The notes under the pieces were generated by a model. That model was not told the DNA's origin. It saw only the letters and a list, made by a program, of their open reading frames with translations, and ran no database searches. A program made the position numbers and the translations under genes. Of a DNA stretch of 64,000 bases, positions 19,095-26,985 are shown piece by piece. Numbering within the stretch: the first letter of the stretch is position 1; every line of letters starts with the position of its first letter. Source of the stretch: Acidimicrobiales bacterium (GTDB lineage Bacteria > Actinomycetota > Acidimicrobiia > Acidimicrobiales > DATDAH01); assembly GCA_016794585.1 (NCBI GenBank), contig JAEUJM010000001.1, forward strand, positions 124,001 through 188,000. Reading direction: 5' to 3'.

Positions 19095-19280
19095 TCAGGC
19101 GGCTTCGGGGTGACGCAGCGGCGCGGCGGCCGGCGGCGTCTGTGCCGTGTCCTCGGCGCTCTGATCTGCCTCGCGCAGGTCCTCGAGGACCCGCTCCCAG
19201 CGCAGGGCCCCGGCCAACCACGCCTGGGCGGCGACGCGTCCCGCCTGCTCGGAGTTCGTGATCGTGTTCACAAGGAGCAC
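19095..19280 (-). CDS. Small protein of unknown function behind stacked palindromes
   Basis: A 61 aa reading frame starting at GTG 19280 (an internal GTG at 19271 is also possible). The first 40 residues make an amphipathic helix rich in Ala, Glu, Arg and Trp (QAGRVAAQAWLAGALRWERV); the tail is Ala/Pro rich. No family was recognised. It is separate from the subtilase, 47 nt upstream of that start and on the same strand. Two palindromes lie just upstream, one CRP-like and one matching the KstR-type pattern, making regulated expression of a real gene more likely. Confidence 0.5.
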   Translation of the reverse strand: MLLVNTITNSEQAGRVAAQAWLAGALRWERVLEDLREADQSAEDTAQTPPAAAPLRHPEAA

Positions 19281-19289
19281 GGTACCGAG

Positions 19290-19303
19290 TAGAACGCGTT
19301 CTA
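19290..19303. promoter_or_regulatory. Perfect palindrome TAGAACGCGTTCTA (KstR-like operator)
   Basis: A 14-bp perfect palindrome ending ten bp before the GTG at 19280. It fits the TNNAACNNGTTNNA pattern described for the TetR-family regulator KstR in mycobacteria. That KstR or a related protein binds here is inference. Confidence 0.6.
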
Positions 19304-19317
19304 GAAATTCCTGGCGC

Positions 19318-19333
19318 TGTGATTGGTGTCACA
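19318..19333. promoter_or_regulatory. CRP/GlxR-type palindrome
   Basis: TGTGATTGGTGTCACA is a perfect TGTGA-N6-TCACA match, the consensus for CRP/GlxR proteins. Its centre lies about 45 bp before the GTG at 19280, which would suit activation if transcription begins just before that start. Confidence 0.6.
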
Positions 19334-19347
19334 CCCCGGACGCGAAG

Positions 19348-19370
19348 AGGGGGCCCCTTCGGGGCCCCCT
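19348..19370 (-). terminator. Strong GC hairpin after the gene at 19438
   Basis: Ten-bp perfect stem AGGGGGCCCC / GGGGCCCCCT around a three-base loop. It lies 68 bp beyond the stop of the minus-strand gene at 19438-19647. No U-run follows, so it would be a non-canonical terminator. Confidence 0.6.
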
Positions 19371-19437
19371 CCAGTCCAGTCTGATCGTGGGTTCGTCCGG
19401 GCCCGCGACCCCGAAGGGCGACCGGATTCCCTGACGA

Positions 19438-19647
19438 TCAGGCGGCGTCGCCCCCGGCCGAGATGCGGGAGATGGTGGTGGTCGGACCGACCCACCGGAC
19501 CTCGCCCGACTCCGACACCTGAAGGCGTCGGTCCTGTAGGAGTGCCCCCTTCGCGATCAGCGTGGAAACTCGAGGCACCATCTCGTCGGCGACGTGCATG
19601 TCACCGAGCGGAAGGTGCGTTCCCTCCTCTGTCCGCATGTTGTTCAT
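19438..19647 (-). CDS. Small hypothetical protein
   Basis: A 69 aa polar protein with no recognised domain (for example PRVSTLIAKGALLQDRRLQV and SGEVRWVGPTTTISR). The ATG at 19647 follows GGAGGG by 14 nt, a long spacing. A longer reading to 19782 translates sequence that does not look coding. The DNA just upstream is less GC-rich than the neighbouring genes, so this may be a recent arrival or an intergenic region. The strong hairpin at 19348-19370 downstream supports its being transcribed. Confidence 0.45.
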   Translation of the reverse strand: MNNMRTEEGTHLPLGDMHVADEMVPRVSTLIAKGALLQDRRLQVSESGEVRWVGPTTTISRISAGGDAA

Positions 19648-19836
19648 GTCTGCCAAACGGCCCTCCGACCACCCCTCTGAAGGCCAATGGGCCGGGTGGA
19701 TCAGGCAAATGATCCGTACGGCCCATCGATACCGACGGGTCCGGAACGACGCCCCGCGGCACGGGATCGGCCAAGGGTTCACCTGGGGGTCACGGAGACG
19801 TCATCGCGGTCCTCCAGGCCCGTCAGACGGTGTCCG

Positions 19837-19842
19837 TACCGT
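19837..19842 (+). promoter_or_regulatory. -10 box for the small gene at 19850 (leaderless)
   Basis: TACCGT followed by seven nt and ATG 19850, with no Shine-Dalgarno; same arrangement as other leaderless starts in the window. Confidence 0.5.
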
Positions 19843-19849
19843 CCGTTCC

Positions 19850-20026
19850 ATGGACGACACCACGACCGTCACCGCCCGCCAGCGGGTCGTCATCGCGCTG
19901 GCCGCCGCCGCCGTCGTCGCGCTGACGATGCTGCGGCCGACCGCCGACGTCGGCGCCCACCTCGACGGCGTCAACGAAGTGCCGGTGGGCCCGACCGTCT
20001 TCTCGGGGACGGCGCAGGGCCGCTGA
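19850..20026 (+). CDS. Small membrane or secreted protein
   Basis: A 58 aa reading frame with one hydrophobic segment (VVIALAAAAVVALTMLRP, about 13-30) after a short polar start, then a polar tail (HLDGVNEVPVGPTVFSG). No family was recognised. It ends one base before the stop of the convergent ParA-partner gene. The -10 box seven nt before the ATG is the best evidence that it is real. Confidence 0.45.
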   Translation: MDDTTTVTARQRVVIALAAAAVVALTMLRPTADVGAHLDGVNEVPVGPTVFSGTAQGR

Positions 20027-20344
20027 TCAGGAGCGTCCGGCCCGCCGACGGCGGCGGAAGGCCCAGCTGAGCGCGAACACCAGTGCGGTGAGGGCGACGC
20101 CCGCCCCCACCTTCTTCGCGGGGAGGCGGCGGGCGGTGCCGCCGACCTGGGCCGGCGCCGGGGAGGCGTCGGCCACGCTCACGGGGCTCGGCCCCGAAGG
20201 GGCGGCGGCCGGCTCGGACTCGGGTGCCTGCTCAGGCTCCGGTGCCGGTTCGGCGGCGACGTCGAGCAGCTCGTCCACGGGGGCGGGCTCGTCGGCGGTG
20301 GGCTTGGGCCGGGCGTGGCCCTTCTGGGGGTCGTAGGTGGCCAT
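20027..20344 (-). CDS. Membrane partner protein coupled to ParA-like ATPase
   Basis: Protein of 105 aa with a positively charged start (TYDPQKGHARPKP), a long Ala/Pro/Glu-rich linker (about 20-75), one membrane segment (VGAGVALTALVFALSWAF, about 79-96) and an Arg-rich end (RRRRRAGRS). It looks tail-anchored. Its ATG shares a base with the ParA stop (TGATG), so the two are translationally coupled. No known family; a membrane receptor or positioning partner for the ATPase is inference. No ParB-like gene is nearby. Confidence 0.7.
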   Translation of the reverse strand: MATYDPQKGHARPKPTADEPAPVDELLDVAAEPAPEPEQAPESEPAAAPSGPSPVSVADASPAPAQVGGTARRLPAKKVGAGVALTALVFALSWAFRRRRRAGRS

Positions 20345-21129
20345 CAGGCGTCCTCGGAGGGGTCGGGCACGACCTGGGCGAGCAGGTCGGCGAATTCCTG
20401 GGCGGCGGTCTCGGCGCCGGCGCGCTGGCCCAGGGCGTGGAGCGGGAGGGACTGGGCGGATGCCTCGGCGACGGCCGCCCGCAGGTGGATGGGACCGACG
20501 ACGAGGTCGCCGTAGGTCTCGACGAGCTGCTCGTGCCAGTAGCGGGCGTCGCGGGTGCGGCCCAGGCGGTTGACGACGATGCCGGCGACTGCCAGGTCCG
20601 TGCGTTGGCGGTCGCGCACCCGCTCGATGGTGCGCAGCATCTGGGCCACGCCGTCGGAGGCCCAGGCGGCGGGCTCGCTGACCACCACGACGCGGTCGGC
20701 CGCCACCAGGCCGTTGACCGTGAGCAGGCCGAGCGACGGAGGGCAGTCGATGATGACGAGATCGTGGGGGACGCCCTTGAGCGCCGTGTGCAGCCGGTCC
20801 TGGGCGCCGACGGCGTCGGTGGCGAGCTGCACCTCGCGGCCGGCGAGTGCAGGGGTGCTGGGGGCGAGTTCGGGCACGGGGCCGGCGCCGGCCGGCCAGG
20901 CCGCGGTGGTGATGCTGGCCTCGATGGCACCGGGACGGTCGACCGAGAGGGCGTCGTCGACGGTGGCGGTGGCGTCCCACACCCCCAGGCCGGTCGTGGC
21001 GTTGGCCTGGGGGTCGAGGTCGACCACGAGGACGCGCCGACCGGCCTCGGACGCGGCGGCGGCGAGGCCCAAGGCGACGGTGGTCTTGCCCACCCCGCCC
21101 TTCTGGTTGGCGACCGCGAGCACCGGCAT
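20344..21129 (-). CDS. ParA/MinD-family ATPase
   Basis: Deviant-Walker ATPase of 261 aa. Seen: KGGVGKTT at 10-17 with the signature lysine of the ParA/MinD superfamily, VLVVDLDPQANATTGLG (switch I), and VIIDCPPSLGLLTVNGL (Walker B). These proteins position cargo on the nucleoid or membrane. Without ParB or parS nearby, it is more likely an orphan ParA that places a protein complex than the chromosomal segregation protein. A TACCGT box six nt before the ATG suggests a leaderless mRNA. Confidence 0.9.
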   Translation of the reverse strand: MPVLAVANQKGGVGKTTVALGLAAAASEAGRRVLVVDLDPQANATTGLGVWDATATVDDALSVDRPGAIEASITTAAWPAGAGPVPELAPSTPALAGREVQLATDAVGAQDRLHTALKGVPHDLVIIDCPPSLGLLTVNGLVAADRVVVVSEPAAWASDGVAQMLRTIERVRDRQRTDLAVAGIVVNRLGRTRDARYWHEQLVETYGDLVVGPIHLRAAVAEASAQSLPLHALGQRAGAETAAQEFADLLAQVVPDPSEDA

Positions 21130-21135
21130 GGGCCA

Positions 21136-21141
21136 ACGGTA
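21136..21141 (-). promoter_or_regulatory. -10 box for the parA-like gene (leaderless)
   Basis: TACCGT on the minus strand, six nt before the ATG at 21129; no Shine-Dalgarno. Confidence 0.55.
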
Positions 21142-21208
21142 CCAACCGCCGCCTCGGGCCCCGGGGGACCCGGGAGGCGATGCCACCCCGACGATGCCAT
21201 GATCGGCG

Positions 21209-23191
21209 GTGATGCGGGGGACGTGGGGCAAGTGGACGACCTGGGGGGTCGTGGTCGTGGTCGCGGCGCTCGCGGTGTCCTGTGGCAGCGACGACGCCGC
21301 CCTCGATGCCCCCGACGACGGGCCCGACACCGCCGCGGTGGGCGAGTGCGACTGGCCGATGTGGGGCCAGTCCCCGGAGCGTCGCTTCGTGGCGCCGGCG
21401 GCGTGCCCGACGAGCCTGTCGGCGGCGACGGTGGGCGTCCTCGAGCAGGCCTGGTTCTTCAACACGGACGACGTCGTGACCGCGACGCCCGCCGTCGTGG
21501 GCGACTCCCTGTACGTCGGCGACTGGACCGGGCGCTTCTACGCCCTCGACCGCGACGACGGGTCGCTCCGGTGGAGCTTCCAGGCCGAGCCACACGAGCA
21601 GGTCTACGCCGGCCAGATCGTGTCGAGCGCGGCGGTGGCCGACGTGGCGGGTGCCCGCACCGTCTACTTCGGTGCCGGCAAGACCCTCTACGCCCTCGAC
21701 GGCGCCACCGGCGAGGAGGTGTGGGCCCACGAGCTGAACCCCGACGGCGACGACGACGATCCGACCGAGATCGAGACGTCGCCCGTCGTGGTCGACGGGC
21801 CCGCCGGCCAGATCGTGATCGTGGGCTACGACGTCCACAACGCCCCGACCGAGCGGGCCGGCGTGGTGGCCCTCGACGCGGCCACCGGCGACGAGGTGTG
21901 GACCTTCGACCCCGACCGGGGTGGGCCCCCGAGCGGGTGCGCCGACGTGTGGTCGTCGCCCTCGGTGGACGTGGCGCGGGCGCTCGTCTTCTTCGGCACG
22001 GGCAACTGCAACACCTCGCCCGAGGGGTGGACCCGGTTCACCGACGCCCTGGTGGCGATCTCGCTGGACGACGGCTCGCTGGCGTGGCGCTTCCAGCCCC
22101 ACGAGCCCAACAACGACGACCTCGACTTCGCCGGCGCGCCGAACCTGTTCAGCGCCGACGGCGCCGACCTCGTCGGCTTGGGGAACAAGGACGGTCACTA
22201 CTACGCGGTGGACCGGACGACCGGTGAGTTGGTCTGGGAGGTGGAGGCCACGCAGCCGGGCCTCAACGAGCCCGGGGGCAACTTCTCGACGGGTGGCTTC
22301 ATCGGCCCCACCGCCGTGAGCGACGACGGCACCATCGTCGGGGGGACCGCGGTGGGCCCCTGCCCCTGCCTGCACGGGATCGACGCCGCCACCGGCGAGA
22401 TCGTCTGGCAGCAGGACCTCGCCGCCCCCACCTACGCAGCCACCTCGATCGTGGGCGACGTCGCCTTCTCGGGCGGCACGGACTTCACCCTGCGGGCGGT
22501 CGAGGTGGCCACCGGCGACGTGCGCTGGGAGCAGGAGATGGACGGCCCGGTCGCCGGCGGCGTGGCCATCCAGGACGACGACGTGTTCGCAGTGGCAGGG
22601 CTGCGCGAGCCCGGGCAGGACGTCCTGGCCGAGAACAGCGGCGTCTACCGCTTCACGCTCCCCGGCGAGGATGCGCCGACGACCACCACCGAGGTGGCGG
22701 CGCCGACGACCACGGCGGTGCCGATCGCGGCGTTCGTCGACGACGGCCAGGAGTGCGTCGGCGCGCCCTGTGCGTTCTCGTTCTCGCTGAAGGACCCCCC
22801 GGCAGGGCTGACCCCGGAGATGACGTTGGAGATCGCCACCGACCCGGCGTCGGTGACGGTCTTCGCCACCGGCCTCGGTGCTCCCGACGGCTGGTTGCGC
22901 CCCGGGAGCCCCGCGGCCAATGCCGGGGCGAGCGACTACGCGGTGTTCCTGTCGAAGGGGGTCGACAACCCGAACGGCGCGCTCGTGTGCGTGCTGGAGC
23001 CGACGGTCGACTCCGATCCCGACGCGCTGGCGTGCCACACCGACGCTCTTCCCGACCTGGGCACCGCGTTCGACCGCCTCAGCGTGCTCGCGGTCAACGA
23101 CACGTCCGCCCTGCCGCCCATCGCCGAGGGCTTCGACCGCCTCGTCGACACCATCTCGTTCGACCCCCCGCTCCGACCGGAGGCACCATGA
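21209..23191 (+). CDS. PQQ-type beta-propeller lipoprotein
   Basis: Exported lipoprotein of 660 aa, lipid Cys at 25 (LAVSC). Residues about 50-480 form an eight-bladed-type propeller with repeated Trp-docking blades (GRFYALDRDDGSLRWSF, TLYALDGATGEEVWAHEL, VVALDAATGDEVWTF, YYAVDRTTGELVWEVE, HGIDAATGEIVWQQDL). A Thr-rich linker and a C-terminal region with two Cys pairs follow. It resembles polyvinyl-alcohol/quinoprotein dehydrogenases, but quinone-binding residues were not confirmed and it may be a non-enzymatic propeller. Starts GTG 21209 and ATG 21212 are both possible. Its ATGA end overlaps the next lipoprotein gene. Confidence 0.87.
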   Translation: MMRGTWGKWTTWGVVVVVAALAVSCGSDDAALDAPDDGPDTAAVGECDWPMWGQSPERRFVAPAACPTSLSAATVGVLEQAWFFNTDDVVTATPAVVGDSLYVGDWTGRFYALDRDDGSLRWSFQAEPHEQVYAGQIVSSAAVADVAGARTVYFGAGKTLYALDGATGEEVWAHELNPDGDDDDPTEIETSPVVVDGPAGQIVIVGYDVHNAPTERAGVVALDAATGDEVWTFDPDRGGPPSGCADVWSSPSVDVARALVFFGTGNCNTSPEGWTRFTDALVAISLDDGSLAWRFQPHEPNNDDLDFAGAPNLFSADGADLVGLGNKDGHYYAVDRTTGELVWEVEATQPGLNEPGGNFSTGGFIGPTAVSDDGTIVGGTAVGPCPCLHGIDAATGEIVWQQDLAAPTYAATSIVGDVAFSGGTDFTLRAVEVATGDVRWEQEMDGPVAGGVAIQDDDVFAVAGLREPGQDVLAENSGVYRFTLPGEDAPTTTTEVAAPTTTAVPIAAFVDDGQECVGAPCAFSFSLKDPPAGLTPEMTLEIATDPASVTVFATGLGAPDGWLRPGSPAANAGASDYAVFLSKGVDNPNGALVCVLEPTVDSDPDALACHTDALPDLGTAFDRLSVLAVNDTSALPPIAEGFDRLVDTISFDPPLRPEAP

Positions 23192-24474
23192 CCGCCGTTT
23201 CCCGCGCTCCAGGACCACGCTCCCATGGGACCGACCGACACGGTGGTCCCGGAGCGAGGCGCCGCCGGGGGCTCGCGTCCTCCGCCCTGCTCGTCGTCGC
23301 GCTGCTCGCCGCGGCCGCGTGCAGCAGCAGCGGAGACGACGCCGGCGTCGCCGAGACCGGCGACGCGGCCACGACGTCCACCACCTCGGCGCCGGCCGCG
23401 CCCATCGTCCTCAGCGGCCAGGGCAACGACCTCGTCGCATACGCCACCGACGAACCCGGCGATTCGCAGGTGGTGCTGACCAACAAGGAGGACGACCCCG
23501 AGACGGGCCGGGACATCAACGCCCAGATCTGCTTCTTCCCCGACGACCCCACCCAGTTCATCGCCGGCGAGGACACCAACCAGCCCGACCCCCTCCAGGG
23601 TTGGGGGATCTTCCGGCTCGAGGGCGACACGGTGGGGGACCTGTCCGCCACGCAGGTGGGCAAGCTCACCCCGACCTACCAGGGTTCGGCCGACAACGCG
23701 GAGAACTACGGCTGCGGCTTCCTCTCCGACGGCCGGGTGGTCACCAGCGACATCGGCAACCAGGCCAGCGGCGAGGGGGACGGGCAGTTGATCGTCTGGT
23801 TCCCGCCCTTCACGGGGGGTGAGTACGTCGACGGGGCCGACAACGCCGGCTTCGACGACGTCGCCTTCTGCAAGGTGGACGTCGGTATCGCCACGGCGGG
23901 CGGCATCTTCGTCGACGGCGACGACAACGTGTACGTGGGATCGGCCCGCCCGCCCACCGCCGGCGTGCTGCGCTACTCGGGCGACTGGCCCACGGGCCCG
24001 GACGCCGCCGGCGGCTGCGGGCGTACCGACGGCACCGGCGCCCCACTGGTGGACGAGGGGGCGGTGACCCGCGAGGTCTTCATCTCCGCCGGGGAGAACG
24101 GCTTGTCGACGCCCCATTCCATCGCGCCGGCGCCCGACGACGGCTTCTACGTGTCGAGCATCATCACGGGGGTGATCAACGAGTACGACGCCGGCGGCGC
24201 CTTCCTGCGCACCATCCTCGAGCCGCCCGCCGGCGAGGCGCTCGGCCCCGAGCCGTTCTCCACCGGCACGCCCCTCGGCCTCGGCGTGGCCCCGGACGGC
24301 ACCCTCTACTACGCCGACATCGGCGTGGTGGCCGACCCCGTCGACGGGTTCGGCCCCGGCGACGACACCGGCTCGGTGCGCGCCATCGTGTTCGTCGACG
24401 GCGAGCCCCAGCCCCCCGAGACCCTCGACGAGGGCCTCGCCTTCCCCGACGGCATCGGCGTCTTCGTCCCATGA
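23188..24474 (+). CDS. NHL/SMP-30-like lipoprotein
   Basis: Exported lipoprotein of 428 aa, lipid Cys at 45 (LAAAAC). The mature part has propeller-like repeats, including GGIFVDGDDNVYVGS and HSIAPAPDDGFYVSS and GLGVAPDGTLYYADIG, as in NHL/SMP-30 proteins. Catalytic role unknown. The start shares ATGA with the stop of the preceding lipoprotein, and GGAGG is well placed, so the two are one operon and may form a complex on the outer face of the membrane. Confidence 0.83.
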   Translation: MTAVSRAPGPRSHGTDRHGGPGARRRRGLASSALLVVALLAAAACSSSGDDAGVAETGDAATTSTTSAPAAPIVLSGQGNDLVAYATDEPGDSQVVLTNKEDDPETGRDINAQICFFPDDPTQFIAGEDTNQPDPLQGWGIFRLEGDTVGDLSATQVGKLTPTYQGSADNAENYGCGFLSDGRVVTSDIGNQASGEGDGQLIVWFPPFTGGEYVDGADNAGFDDVAFCKVDVGIATAGGIFVDGDDNVYVGSARPPTAGVLRYSGDWPTGPDAAGGCGRTDGTGAPLVDEGAVTREVFISAGENGLSTPHSIAPAPDDGFYVSSIITGVINEYDAGGAFLRTILEPPAGEALGPEPFSTGTPLGLGVAPDGTLYYADIGVVADPVDGFGPGDDTGSVRAIVFVDGEPQPPETLDEGLAFPDGIGVFVP

Positions 24475-24479
24475 TCGGT

Positions 24480-24556
24480 GCGATGTTGCGAGCGGAGCGG
24501 AACAGCGCCACCGGCGAACCGGATGCCGAAGGGGTTCCGACGAAGGAGGAACAGAG
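24480..24556 (+). repeat. Dispersed repeat, copy C (upstream of the FAD oxidase)
   Basis: A diverged copy: GCGAGCGGAGCGGAACAGC, CGGCGAACCGGATGCCGAAG, then CCGACGAAGGAGGAACAGAG, directly before the GTG at 24557. The GGAGG acts as the ribosome binding site. Confidence 0.8.
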
Positions 24557-25687
24557 GTGAAGGTGGTCGTGGTGGGGGCGGGGGCCATGGGGTCGGCGTC
24601 GGCCTGGCACTTGGCGAAGGCGGGCGCCGACGTCACCTTGCTCGAGCAATTCGAGCAAGGGCACGACCGCGGCTCGTCGCACGGCACCGTGCGCATCTTC
24701 CGGCTGGCCTACGCCGACGACCTCTACGTGCGCCTGGCCCTCGAGGCCGAGCCGCTGTGGGCCGAGCTGGAGGAGGCCGCCGACGAGGAGCTGCTCGACC
24801 GAGTCGGGGCGCTCGACCACGGCGAGCCCGAGCGCATCCACGAGGTGGCCGCCGCCCTCACCCGGGCGGGGGTGCGCCATGAGCTCGTGGGCCCCGAAGC
24901 GGCGGCCGAGCGCTGGCCGTTCCTGCGCATCGAGGGGCCGGCGGTGTTCCAGCCGGACGGGGGCATCTCCTTCGCCGACCGCACGGTGCGCGCCGCCCAG
25001 GACGTCGCCCGTGGTCTCGGCGCTGAGGTGGCCCACGAGGAGCCCGCCCGGGCCATCCACCTCCGTGACGGCGGCGTCGTGGTCGAGACCGACGGCCGCG
25101 AGCTGCTGGCCGACGTCGTGGTCGTGTCGGCCGGCGCGTGGGCCGCGCCGCTCGCCGGCGACCTGGTGCCGCTGCCGCCGCTGACCGTCACGTTCCAGCA
25201 GCCCGGCTGGTTCGCGCCCCGGGACCCCACCGCGGTCTGGCCGTCGTTCATCCACTACCGGGACACGTCCAGCGCGTCGGCGGCGTCGTTCGGCGCCTAC
25301 GGCATGGGCGACCCGGGCATCGGCGGCCGGCGCACGACCTTCCCCGGCACCGCGGTGAAGGTGGGGGAGGAGAGCGTGCCCACCGTGGTGGACCCCGACG
25401 ACGGGCCCTTCGAGGTGCGCCAGGACGCCCTGCGCCGCCTCGCCGACTACGTCGAGATGTGGCTGCCGGGCCTCGACCCGGTGCCCCTGCGGGCCGAGAC
25501 CTGCCTGTTCACCCAGACGCCGAACGACGACTTCGTCCTCGACCGCCGCGGCGCCGTGGTGATCGCCTCACCCTGCTCGGGCCACGGCTTCAAGTTCACC
25601 CCGGTCATCGGGAGGATGGTGGCCGACCTGGTCCTGGACGAAGGCGCCGCCGACGCCCTCGACCAGCGCTTCCGCCTCAGGCGCTGA
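24557..25687 (+). CDS. FAD-dependent oxidoreductase, monomeric sarcosine oxidase-like
   Basis: Flavin amine oxidase of 376 aa. Seen: the FAD-binding start VVVVGAGAMGSASAWHL, GSSHGTVRIFRLAY typical of sarcosine/N-methyl-tryptophan oxidases, ETCLFTQTPNDDFVLD whose Cys matches the covalent-flavin Cys of that family, and SPCSGHGFKFTPVIG. It probably oxidises an N-methylated or secondary amino acid to give formaldehyde or an imine plus hydrogen peroxide. The GTG uses the ribosome binding site of repeat copy C. Its end overlaps the convergent acyl-CoA dehydrogenase gene by 11 bp. Confidence 0.9.
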   Translation: MKVVVVGAGAMGSASAWHLAKAGADVTLLEQFEQGHDRGSSHGTVRIFRLAYADDLYVRLALEAEPLWAELEEAADEELLDRVGALDHGEPERIHEVAAALTRAGVRHELVGPEAAAERWPFLRIEGPAVFQPDGGISFADRTVRAAQDVARGLGAEVAHEEPARAIHLRDGGVVVETDGRELLADVVVVSAGAWAAPLAGDLVPLPPLTVTFQQPGWFAPRDPTAVWPSFIHYRDTSSASAASFGAYGMGDPGIGGRRTTFPGTAVKVGEESVPTVVDPDDGPFEVRQDALRRLADYVEMWLPGLDPVPLRAETCLFTQTPNDDFVLDRRGAVVIASPCSGHGFKFTPVIGRMVADLVLDEGAADALDQRFRLRR

Positions 25688-26903
25688 GCAGGTTGCGGGC
25701 GATCTGGGAGATCTGGATCTCGTCGGTGCCGGCGTAGATCTGGAGGACCTTGGCGTCGCGGGCGAGCTGCTCGACCTGGTACTCGGCCATGTAGCCGTTG
25801 CCGCCGAACACCTGGACGGCCTCGAGGGCGACCTCCATGGCCGCCTGCGCGGAGTAGAGCTTGCAGGCCGATGCCTCGGTGAGGTCCATGCCCGTGCCGT
25901 TGGCGGCCATCTCGATCTGGCGGAAGACCAGGTTCTGGATGTTGAGGCGGGCGACCTCCATCTTCGCCAGCTTCAGCTGGATGAGCTGGAACTCGCCGAT
26001 GGGCTTGCCGAACTGGACCCGCTCCTTGGCGTACTCGGTGCAGAGCTCGAGGCAGCGCTCGACGATGCCGAGCGACATGGCGGCCACGCCGGTGCGCTCC
26101 ATCGAGAAGGTGTCCTTGGCGCCGGCCCGGCCACCCGAGGGCAGGTCCTCGGTCTCGCCGAGCAGGCGGTCCTTGCCGACGCGCACGTCGTTGAGGAAGA
26201 GCTGGCCGGTGGGGGAGGAGTGCATGCCCATCTTGCGCAGGGGCTTCGACTGCTCGAGGCCGGGCATGCCGGAATCGAGGACGAAGCTGAGGATCTTGCG
26301 GTCGGCGGGGTCGTTGCCTTCGTCGAGCTTGCAGATGAACACGATGGTGTCGGCGTAGGGGCCGTTGGTGATGAAGGTCTTGGAGCCGTTGAGGACGTAC
26401 TCGTCGCCGTCGCGCTTGGCGGTGGCCTTCATCGAGCCGAAGGCGTCCGAGCCGGAGTCGGGCTCGGTGATGGCCCACGAGCCGATCTTCTCCATGGTCA
26501 GCAGGTCGAGCGCCCACCGCTCCTTCTGGGCGGTGGTGCCCTTCGACATGATCGCCGAGGCGGTGAGGCCGACGCTCACGCCCATGGCCGTGACCATGCC
26601 GGGGCAGTACCGGCAGATCTCGATGATGGGGATGAGGGTCATCGACCCATCGCCCCCGCCGCCGCGCTTCTCGGTGGAGGCCTCGGCCTCGCCCGCGGCG
26701 ACCGCCTTCTCCTTGTCCATCTGGCGCTTGAAGCGGTCGCGGGCGGCGGCGTCCATCCCGAAGGTCGACCACAGCTTGCGCAGCACCTCGTAGGGCGGGG
26801 TGTCGCCGTGCTCGAGCTCCTCGAGGTTGGGGACGATCTCGGCCTCGACGAAGCGACGCATGGCGTCGCGCATCATCTGGTGCTCTTCGCTCCACTCGTA
26901 CAT
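25677..26903 (-). CDS. Acyl-CoA dehydrogenase
   Basis: Flavoenzyme of 408 aa. Seen: the N-terminal helical domain (EEHQMMRDAMRRFVEAEIVP), the central WAITEPDSGSDAFGSMKATA, an SKTFITNGPYADTIVF block, the VQFGKPIGEFQ segment and YAGTDEIQISQIARNLL at the end. The usual Glu of YEGT is Ala here, so the base may be the Glu in SMERTG, as in isovaleryl/long-chain types (inference). A Gly/Lys-rich insertion (TEKRGGGGDGS) near residue 80 is unusual. No electron-transfer partner is adjacent. GATACT six nt before the ATG suggests a leaderless start. Confidence 0.92.
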   Translation of the reverse strand: MYEWSEEHQMMRDAMRRFVEAEIVPNLEELEHGDTPPYEVLRKLWSTFGMDAAARDRFKRQMDKEKAVAAGEAEASTEKRGGGGDGSMTLIPIIEICRYCPGMVTAMGVSVGLTASAIMSKGTTAQKERWALDLLTMEKIGSWAITEPDSGSDAFGSMKATAKRDGDEYVLNGSKTFITNGPYADTIVFICKLDEGNDPADRKILSFVLDSGMPGLEQSKPLRKMGMHSSPTGQLFLNDVRVGKDRLLGETEDLPSGGRAGAKDTFSMERTGVAAMSLGIVERCLELCTEYAKERVQFGKPIGEFQLIQLKLAKMEVARLNIQNLVFRQIEMAANGTGMDLTEASACKLYSAQAAMEVALEAVQVFGGNGYMAEYQVEQLARDAKVLQIYAGTDEIQISQIARNLLSA

Positions 26904-26985
26904 ACCCCCAGTATCGGACGTGCTCCGGTGCTCCGGCCACCCCGCCCGTCCTCACACCGGGAGGGGAGCCTGCCGATTGGTCCAT

